Source of the DNA: Chloroflexota bacterium
Lineage (GTDB): Bacteria > Chloroflexota > Limnocylindria > Limnocylindrales > CSP1-4
Assembly: GCA_015661135.1 (NCBI GenBank)
Contig: JACVXW010000074.1
Coordinates: 1-17,820 of the forward strand
Reading direction: 5' to 3'
Length of the DNA: 17,820 nucleotides
A program made the position numbers and the translations under genes. Positions 12,543 to 17,820 of this stretch are shown piece after piece. The notes under the pieces are model-generated. The model was not told the DNA's origin and searched no databases. It was given only the letters and a program-made list of their open reading frames with translations. Positions within the stretch are counted from its first letter, which is position 1. Each line of letters starts with the position of its first letter.

Positions 12543-14428
12543 AGCGCCACCAGTTCCGGCTGCCGAAAGGCGGACTCGATGGCCGAGCTGGCGGTCTGGC
12601 CAAGTCCGCAGATGCTGGCATCGCGCATGGCCCGGCCGATGTCGCCGAGCAGTGCCAGTTCCTCAGCCCGCGAGCGAACCTCGACCCGATCCGCGAGTCG
12701 CGCCAGCAACTCCTCCTGCCGGACCGTCCCGACCCGGCACGGGACGCACTGGCCGCACGATTCGTCGCGGAAGAACGCGGCGATCCGACGAAGCGTGCCC
12801 ACCATGTCGGCCGTTTCGTCGAAGACCATCACGACGCCGGACCCAAGGCTCGCCCCGATTGCGCGCGTGCCCTCGAAGGTCAGCGGCACGTCGAGCGCAT
12901 CCGGGCCCACGAAGACACCGGCCGCGCCGCCGAGGAGGATTGCCCGGATCGCGCGGCCGCCCGGCACGCCGCCGCCGAGGGCGAGCAGCTCGCGGAGCGT
13001 CGTCCCGAACGGCACCTCGTAGACGCCCGGCCGCGCGACGTGGCCGGACAGGCAGAAGAGCTTCGGGCCGGTGGAGCCGTCCGTCCCCGTCGCGGCATAG
13101 CGCGCTCCGCCGCCCCGGCCGTCGCCGTCGCCCAGGATGAGCAGCACGTTGACCAGGGTCTCGACGTTGTTGACCGCGGTCGGCTTCCCGAACAGGCCAA
13201 CCTCCACCGGAAACGGCGGCTTGTTGCGCGGCTCGCCGCGCTTGCCTTCGATCGACTCGAAGAGCGCCGTTTCCTCGCCGCAGATGTACGCGCCGGCACC
13301 CCGTCGAAGCTCGATGTCGAAGGCCCAGCCGGAGCCGGCGACATTGGGGCCGAGGAGGCCGCCCGAGCGGGCAGCCTCGACGGCGTTGGTCAGGCGAGCC
13401 TCGGCGAGCGGGTACTCGCCCCGGATGTAGAGATAGCCGCGGCTCGAGCCCGTGGCGAAGGCCTCGATCGTCATCGCCTCGACCACGGCGAACGGGTCCT
13501 CCTCCATGAGCACCCGGTCCTTGAACGTGCCGGGCTCGGATTCATCGGCATTGCAGACCACGTAGTGCGGCTGGGCGGCCTGCGCCGCGACGGCAGCCCA
13601 CTTGCGACCGGTGGGGAACGCGGCACCGCCTCGGCCGAGGAGTTTGCCGTCCGTGACCTCGGCCACGGTCGCGGCGGCGCCCATCGCCATCGCGTTGGCC
13701 AGCGCCCGATAGCCGCCGTGGGCGCGGTAGTCGTCCAGGGAGCGAGGGTCGGCCACGCCGACGCGGGCCAGCAGCCGGAGCGGCGCGCCGGAACCGGCCT
13801 GTGGAACCGATGCGCGTGTACGCATCACGTCCGAGGGGCTACGTGGCGCGCCAGTTGACTCCTCGCGGCGCACTGAGGCCTCGAGCCGGCCCAGGATCCC
13901 GGCCGCATCCAGGACCGGCGTCTCGCCGGCGATCGTCACGAGGGCGGCCGGACCGAGCTCGCAGCGGCCGAGACACGGGCTCCGGAGCCAGGTCATCCGG
14001 CCGTCCCGGGCCGGAGCACCGGCCGGGCCAAGCGCCCGCTCCAGATCCGCCGCCACATCCTCCGCGCCGGCGAGCCGACAGGCGATGTCGTCGCACAAGT
14101 GGGCGACTGCCGGCGGCCGGGGGGCGGTCGCGAACAGCGAGTAGAAGGTCGCGACCCCGTACGCCTCGGCCGGCGGGACGGACAGGCGGCGGCAGACGTA
14201 GTTGAGGCCCGGCTGCGTGATCCGTCCGACGCGATCCTGGAGGGCGTGCAGTGCCGGGAGAAGTAGCTCGCGACGTCCTCGCGCCGCATGGCCGCCCCGG
14301 GCCACGTGACCATCCGTCCGCGAGTCGCGTACGCCGCCCGACCAGCCCGAGTCCGGCGGTCCCAGGATGGCGTCCACGGCCGCCCGCTCGACGGGCGAAG
14401 CGAGCGGCCCGACAACGTGGAGATCCAT
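12539..14428 (-). CDS. nuoF: Fused NuoE-NuoF-like NADH-binding subunit of NAD-dependent formate dehydrogenase
   Basis: The 629-residue protein moves electrons between NAD(H) and the Fe-S chain of FdhA. The N-terminal thioredoxin-like NuoE part (about 55-185) has its 2Fe-2S cysteines at 112, 117, 152 and 156. The NuoF part carries the FMN loop GRGGAAFPTGRKW (265-277), the NADH loop GAGAYICGEETAL (377-389) and the 4Fe-4S motif CGQCVPC (Cys558/561/564) with Cys607. An N-terminal extension of about 50 residues containing VERAAVDAILGPP is usual in the actinobacterial/Chloroflexi version. All cofactor ligands are present. The fusion and its direct coupling to fdhA point to a soluble formate dehydrogenase rather than respiratory complex I. 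The ATG follows TACACT by 7 nt. Confidence 0.92.
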   Translation of the reverse strand: MDLHVVGPLASPVERAAVDAILGPPDSGWSGGVRDSRTDGHVARGGHAARGRRELLLPALHALQDRVGRITQPGLNYVCRRLSVPPAEAYGVATFYSLFATAPRPPAVAHLCDDIACRLAGAEDVAADLERALGPAGAPARDGRMTWLRSPCLGRCELGPAALVTIAGETPVLDAAGILGRLEASVRREESTGAPRSPSDVMRTRASVPQAGSGAPLRLLARVGVADPRSLDDYRAHGGYRALANAMAMGAAATVAEVTDGKLLGRGGAAFPTGRKWAAVAAQAAQPHYVVCNADESEPGTFKDRVLMEEDPFAVVEAMTIEAFATGSSRGYLYIRGEYPLAEARLTNAVEAARSGGLLGPNVAGSGWAFDIELRRGAGAYICGEETALFESIEGKRGEPRNKPPFPVEVGLFGKPTAVNNVETLVNVLLILGDGDGRGGGARYAATGTDGSTGPKLFCLSGHVARPGVYEVPFGTTLRELLALGGGVPGGRAIRAILLGGAAGVFVGPDALDVPLTFEGTRAIGASLGSGVVMVFDETADMVGTLRRIAAFFRDESCGQCVPCRVGTVRQEELLARLADRVEVRSRAEELALLGDIGRAMRDASICGLGQTASSAIESAFRQPELVAL

Positions 14429-14435
14429 CGGGTCG

Positions 14436-14441
14436 AGTGTA
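14436..14441 (-). promoter_or_regulatory. -10 hexamer TACACT of the NuoEF-fdhA operon
   Basis: TACACT, then CGACCCG, then ATG at 14428. It is the same hexamer as the fdhD promoter, here with a 7-nt gap. It gives the operon its own leaderless start, 33 nt beyond the stop of the preceding membrane gene. Confidence 0.5.
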
Positions 14442-14473
14442 GCGGCGGCCGAGGGCTCGCTGGTTGCCCGGGC

Positions 14474-15552
14474 CTAGCCCAGAAGCAGGCTCACGCCCCG
14501 CTGGACGAGGAAGATCGTCATGGGCAGGAGGATCGCGGTGACGAACCCTCGCAAGGTGCCCGCCGACCACGGCCAGGTGGGCAACTTCGCCAGAATCTCG
14601 CGCTGCGCGAGGATGCTCGCGAGCGTCGTGTTCAGCTCGCCGATCCGCGAGCGCTCGCCTGTGTCCACGGCACGGTTGATCTCGGCAAGCAGGCCCTTGA
14701 GGCGCTGCTCCGCCTCCCCTGCATCTGCTCCTTCTCCGCAACAAGGCGGCCGTGCATGCCGTAGAGCGGCACGACGAAGGCGATGACCACGACGATCGGT
14801 GGGATGACGAGGTAGGGGGCCCAGCTCAGGAGGAAGGACCCGAAGTCCGTTGGGGTCGGGACGAGCGCGACGGAGAACCCCACGATCAGGACGATCGAGA
14901 TTCCGAACCGCGACGTGAACCTCGAGAAGGCGTGCATCGGACCCGGCTGGAACAGGTCCACGACGGCGGACCGCGCAACGGTCCGGCGGATCTGGCGCAG
15001 CTGTCGAAGAACCTGGCAGATCAGCTGGAAGAAGACCGACACGATGAACGACTGGATGACCAGCACCACGACCAACGGTAGACCCGTCAACCCGACGGCG
15101 TCGGACCCGGCGGGATCGAGGGCGAACGACACCAAGGTGAACCCGACCGCCACGACGGTGATCACCAGGGATAGTCTGTCCGGAATGACCGTCAGCTCAT
15201 ACCTGAGCCTCGCCAGCTCCGGCTCGGACAGGTTCAGGGCCGGCCGAAAGGCGTCGAAAGCGGTCGCCGCGGCCCGCTCGACGTCACGGAACAACCAGAG
15301 CGTGATGACCGGAAGGATCCCCCAGAACGTATTCGGGAGGTCGAACGTGCCGATCGGGGCGTTGTCCCTCGTCCATGGGACGAGATGCATCGCCAGGACC
15401 GCCACCAGGGCAATGACGGCGTAGGCGACCCAGATGGAGCCGGGGAGCCGCTCCAGCCGGTCCGCCAGCAGGTGGGGCCAACCCGGCGGGTAAGGCCGGG
15501 CATCGGTGGCTTCGGCTGCGCCGTTCGACTGGGTCATTGATCTTCCGCTCAT
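14474..15552 (-). pseudogene. PTWPWS-family membrane protein, copy 1, single-base frameshift
   Basis: This is a paralogue of the two proteins at 16432-17505 and 17502 onward. The first frame (from ATG 15552, or ATG 15537 behind GGAAG) gives about six membrane helices and ends its homology at YGMHGRLVAEKEQMQG. The C-terminal part (coiled segment, PTWPWSAGTLRGF and last helix) is in another frame that ends at 14474. Adding one G in the run at 14716-14719 restores continuity: MQG is then followed by EAEQRLKGLLAEINRAVDTGER. The repaired length, about 359 residues, equals that of copy 2. The frameshift may be a real lesion, a slippage site or a sequencing error in a homopolymer. Its function is unknown. 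Confidence 0.75.
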
Positions 15553-15569
15553 GTAGTCCCGGCATGGTA

Positions 15570-15588
15570 CCTGCGCCGGAAGCGCAGG
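15570..15588. repeat. Short hairpin upstream of membrane copy 1
   Basis: CCTGCGC (15570-15576) and GCGCAGG (15582-15588) form a 7-bp stem with a 5-nt loop. It lies between the cold-shock gene terminator and the copy 1 start, next to a TACCAT hexamer (15569-15564) that could be its -10. It could be an operator or part of a second terminator. Confidence 0.4.
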
Positions 15589-15610
15589 AATCGAAACAGC
15601 GGAATCGAAA

Positions 15611-15634
15611 CGGCCCCCGGTGAACCGGGGGCCG
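15611..15634 (-). terminator. Intrinsic terminator of the cold-shock gene
   Basis: A perfect 10-bp stem (CGGCCCCCGG with CCGGGGGCCG) and a 4-nt loop lie 22 nt beyond the cold-shock stop. On the minus strand TTTCGATTCC follows, then again after four bases. The T-rich start suggests a Rho-independent terminator. Confidence 0.8.
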
Positions 15635-15656
15635 TCGGATGTACGAAACGAAGCGA

Positions 15657-15869
15657 CTACGCCCCGTCGACTGCCCGGACGTTCGCCGCTCGCGGGCCCT
15701 TGGGGCTCGTCTGAACGTCGAAGTCGACTGCCTCGCCGCCGTTGAGGCGGTCGAAGTTGAGCGGTGCCTGGAGTGAATCGCGGTGGAAGAAGTAGTCCTT
15801 CCCGTCGTCCGCGGTGATGAAGCCGAAGCCGCGATCGGCAACGACCTTCTTGATGGTGCCAGTGGTCAC
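15657..15869 (-). CDS. cspA: Cold-shock domain protein (CspA family)
   Basis: The 70-residue single cold-shock domain is an OB-fold RNA/DNA chaperone. It shows RNP1 (RGFGFI, 13-18), RNP2 (DYFFH, 25-29), the N-terminal GTIKKVV strand and the closing SPKGPRAANVRAV. Length is normal. The start is GTG at 15869 behind AAGGGG with a short gap; a longer in-frame reading would add an unrelated leader. Unlike the leaderless genes here it has a long untranslated leader with a strong hairpin directly before the ribosome binding site, which suggests post-transcriptional control. A terminator follows the stop. Confidence 0.93.
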   Translation of the reverse strand: MTTGTIKKVVADRGFGFITADDGKDYFFHRDSLQAPLNFDRLNGGEAVDFDVQTSPKGPRAANVRAVDGA

Positions 15870-15884
15870 ATTGACCCCTTCCGT

Positions 15885-15925
15885 CTTCTCGAACCCGTCT
15901 GGAGGCGCACGGCCCGTTCGAGAAG
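15885..15925 (-). promoter_or_regulatory. Structured 5' leader hairpin of the cold-shock gene
   Basis: CTTCTCGAAC (15885-15894) and GTTCGAGAAG (15916-15925) are perfect 10-bp inverted arms around 21 nt. Inside them CCGT and ACGG (15895-15898 and 15909-15912) can extend the pairing. The hairpin ends 4 nt before the AAGGGG ribosome binding region. A regulated mRNA leader or RNA thermosensor is the likely role. Confidence 0.6.
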
Positions 15926-15971
15926 CAGGTCGACCACGCGAAGCACCGTCGCGCACTGCGACGACCTGCGG

Positions 15972-15977
15972 AGTCTA
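15972..15977 (-). promoter_or_regulatory. -10 hexamer TAGACT of the cold-shock gene
   Basis: TAGACT is the same hexamer as at 4746. If used, the leader would be about 95 nt long and would contain the hairpin at 15885-15925. Confidence 0.4.
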
Positions 15978-16023
15978 CGCGCCTTTTCGGATCCTCGGGC
16001 GGACGGGCCGGGCCGCGTTCGAG

Positions 16024-16344
16024 TCAGGCGCCCGGCGGGCGGTAGATGACGCCGATGCCACGGGCCTCGTCCACTTCGGCCGCGGTCAGCAGCACGGTCG
16101 TTGTGACGCCGCCGATGCCGCTCGCCGAGACTCTCGTGGCAGCAGCAGCAGCTGCGGCGTTGCTGGGCATCTCGGCGATCATGATGAAGTCGTCGTCCCC
16201 GAACGCCCAGTACGCAGATTCCACCCGACCGCCGACGCTCGCCGCGAGCTCGGAGACGGCCTTGAGGCGCCCCGCGGCTCCCTCCTTGAGCAGCCCCTGG
16301 ATGCCCGCTTGGGTGTAGTGGGCACGGAACAGATAGTGGGCCAT
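16024..16344 (-). CDS. GYD-domain protein
   Basis: The 106-residue protein has the GYD domain, a small ferredoxin-like alpha/beta fold of unknown function. It opens MAHYLFRAHYTQAGIQGLLKEG, then RLKAVSELAASVGGRVESAYWAFGDDDFIMIAEMPS, the most conserved stretch of the family. The ATG has AGGAGG at 16352-16357 with a 7-nt gap, one of the clearest ribosome binding sites in the window. It sits between membrane copy 2 and the cold-shock gene on the same strand. Confidence 0.85.
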   Translation of the reverse strand: MAHYLFRAHYTQAGIQGLLKEGAAGRLKAVSELAASVGGRVESAYWAFGDDDFIMIAEMPSNAAAAAAATRVSASGIGGVTTTVLLTAAEVDEARGIGVIYRPPGA

Positions 16345-16431
16345 CCGTCGTCCTCCTCGAGACTCGTCGCCGGGGACAGAGCCCGGTCGCGAAGCGTCAT
16401 CGTCGCGCCGGCGGCCACCGGCGTCAATGCT

Positions 16432-17505
16432 TCAGACGAGCTGGCTGAGGACCCGCTGGACGAGGAACAGGACGATCGGCAGGACGATGGCCGAGGCGAA
16501 CCCGGTCAGTGCCCCCGTGCTCCACGGCCAGGTCGGGACGCGGTTGACCACGTCGCGGGAGGCGACCAGCGTTGCGAGCGCGCGGTTGCGGGCCTCGATG
16601 GCCGCCACATCACCGGCGTCGACCGCGACCTGCACGGCCTCGAGGGTGGACGTGATCCGGCGGCCGATCTCGCCCTGCAGGCGGCGCTTCTCGGCGACGA
16701 GCCGGTCATGCATGCCGCGCATCGGAAGTGCGAACGCCGCGCCGCAGACGATGACTGCGAAGCCATACCAGCCGGCCGTGATGACCAGGTACGAGACGCC
16801 AGCCTCCGCCGGGAAGAGGAAGAGGCTGGGGACCAGAAGGAGGAGCAGGCCGACGGCAGTGCTCGAGGTGACCCGCGACATCGCATACAACGGCGCCTGG
16901 TCGAAGACGTCGATGCGGCCTACTCGTTCGTGGATCCGCGAGATCAGGCGCAGCTGGCGGAACGAGTGGTAGATGAGGATGAGAAAGACGGCCGTGATCA
17001 GGCTCTCCCACGCCCAGCGGAAGAAGAGGGTGACCGGCCCGTAGCCGACGATCTGGCTCCCGATCGGGTCCAGCGCATAGGTCACCGGCCCGACGATGGC
17101 CGCAATCAGCGTGACGATCATGGCCGGCCGAGCCGGCGCGACCGTCATCTGGTGATGTGTCTCCGAAATTTCGGCATCGTCCATGGCGAGCACGGGCCGA
17201 AGCACTCCGAGCGCCGAACTCGCCGTTCGGTCCAGGCTGTGGATCAACGCGATGACGGCGAAGGGCAGCGCCCCGTAGTACAGCGCGCCCCCGACCGCCA
17301 GACTCAGCTCCGCCGCCACGGCTATCGCGGACCAGGCGGAGAGCAGCACTCCGCCCGTCATCGCGACTCCGTAGGCCACCCAGGCCGGGCCGGGCAGCGC
17401 CTCGATCCAGCTCGTGAGCAGGTTGACCCAGCTCGGCGCGTACGGGCGCGACGAGGAGGCGGCGTCGACCGGCTGACTGGCGGTTGCGGTGATCTCGGAC
17501 GTCAC
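16432..17505 (-). CDS. PTWPWS-family membrane protein, copy 2
   Basis: The 357-residue protein belongs to a family I do not recognise. Hydrophobic segments lie at about 42-62, 72-90, 127-145, 165-180, 215-232 and 240-262, with a last one at 334-354. Between the last two is a helical, probably coiled, cytosolic stretch (265-320) that starts LPMRGMHDRLVAEK. It is followed by PTWPWSTG (324-331), the strongest shared motif. Other shared stretches are LPGPAWVAYG, VLRPVL and PLYAMSRVTS. The GTG start overlaps the stop of copy 3 (GTGA), which favours it over longer readings. The position of the coiled segment suggests a signalling or assembly role, but this is inference. Confidence 0.75.
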   Translation of the reverse strand: MTSEITATASQPVDAASSSRPYAPSWVNLLTSWIEALPGPAWVAYGVAMTGGVLLSAWSAIAVAAELSLAVGGALYYGALPFAVIALIHSLDRTASSALGVLRPVLAMDDAEISETHHQMTVAPARPAMIVTLIAAIVGPVTYALDPIGSQIVGYGPVTLFFRWAWESLITAVFLILIYHSFRQLRLISRIHERVGRIDVFDQAPLYAMSRVTSSTAVGLLLLLVPSLFLFPAEAGVSYLVITAGWYGFAVIVCGAAFALPMRGMHDRLVAEKRRLQGEIGRRITSTLEAVQVAVDAGDVAAIEARNRALATLVASRDVVNRVPTWPWSTGALTGFASAIVLPIVLFLVQRVLSQLV

Positions 17506-17820
17506 GCGGGCAGAACCTCGAGCAGGAGTCGTTGCAGCAGAAAGATCGTGATGGGGAGGGCCAGGGCGGACGCGAACCCCCGGATCGTACCCGTTGACCA
17601 CGGCCAGGTCGGCAGCTTCGCCAGGATCTCGCGCTCGTGGCGGAGCGCGGAGATCGTCCGGTCCAGCCCCTCCACCCGGTCGGTGACTCGGGCGTCGATC
17701 GCCTCGTTCAACTCGCCGAGCAGGTCCCGCATCCGGCCGTCGGCGGCCCCCATGACGCGGTCCTTCTCGGCCACCAGGCGACGATGCATCCCGAGCAGGG
17801 GAAGGGCGAAAACGGCGATT
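17502..17820 (-). CDS. PTWPWS-family membrane protein, copy 3, 5' part beyond window
   Basis: Only the C-terminal 105 residues are inside the window. They begin IAVFALPLLGMHRRLVAEK, continue through a long amphipathic helix and AKLPTWPWSTGTIRGF, and end in a hydrophobic helix and LPA. They align with the ends of copies 1 and 2. The coiled segment and AKLPTWPWS are closer to copy 1 (ILAKLPTWPWS) than to copy 2. The stop overlaps the start of copy 2. Confidence 0.75.
   Translation of the reverse strand, partial: IAVFALPLLGMHRRLVAEKDRVMGAADGRMRDLLGELNEAIDARVTDRVEGLDRTISALRHEREILAKLPTWPWSTGTIRGFASALALPITIFLLQRLLLEVLPA

Noticed and set aside
11655..13858. Long plus-strand open frames across NuoEF and fdhA
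   Set aside because: The opposite strand holds all Fe-S, FMN and NADH motifs in order; these frames show no family motif.
16405..16425. Hairpin GCCGGCGGCCACCGGC as a terminator after membrane copy 2
   Set aside because: The stem is short, no T-tract follows, and such pairing is frequent in GC-rich spacers.

Overview
The window is about 17.8 kb of very GC-rich bacterial DNA. It carries an F420-type flavin/deazaflavin oxidoreductase (Rv0121-like), an Actinobacteria/Chloroflexi-style fused NuoEF protein, many GTG/TTG starts and many start-stop overlaps. I infer an uncultured Chloroflexota (Limnocylindria-like) or a deep actinobacterial lineage. This rests on gene style only, not on a marker gene.

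Left part (1-4,700): a tryptophanase gene cut by the window edge, an alpha/beta hydrolase with an N-terminal anchor and a two-pore-helix channel-like membrane protein lie on the minus strand. Divergent from them is a plus-strand pair, DUF2277 and a fold-III PLP decarboxylase, that overlap by 8 bp.

Middle part (4,700-9,950): a short upstream ORF is coupled to a membrane-anchored Asp-box (BNR) protein. It is followed by a BlaI-type repressor and an M56 (BlaR1-type) metalloprotease, both with out-of-frame internal deletions. A convergent Lgt-like membrane protein has a BlaI/MecI-like inverted repeat in its promoter. Next comes a divergent pair, a PPOX-family oxidoreductase and FdhD, whose -10 elements overlap, and then a small membrane protein coupled to fdhD.

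Right part (9,950-17,820): an XRE-HTH protein with a possible nuclease-like C-terminal domain lies between GC-rich tandem repeats and a family of small palindromes. On its right is a three-copy 50-bp tandem array. The array abuts the 3' end of a formate dehydrogenase alpha gene that stops just after its last Fe-S cysteine, so the molybdopterin catalytic domain is missing. Upstream is the fused NuoEF diaphorase subunit. Beyond that are three paralogous membrane proteins of an unrecognised family with a conserved PTWPWS motif (one frameshifted, one cut by the window edge), a GYD-domain protein and a cold-shock protein with a structured leader.

The main theme is a formate dehydrogenase locus (FdhD, NuoEF and the FdhA N-terminus) that has lost its catalytic module at a palindromic repeat array. 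Several other genes here also carry deletions or frameshifts. A second theme is transcription start architecture: seven promoters have a TANNNT -10 hexamer only 6 or 7 nt before an ATG/GTG, which implies leaderless mRNAs.
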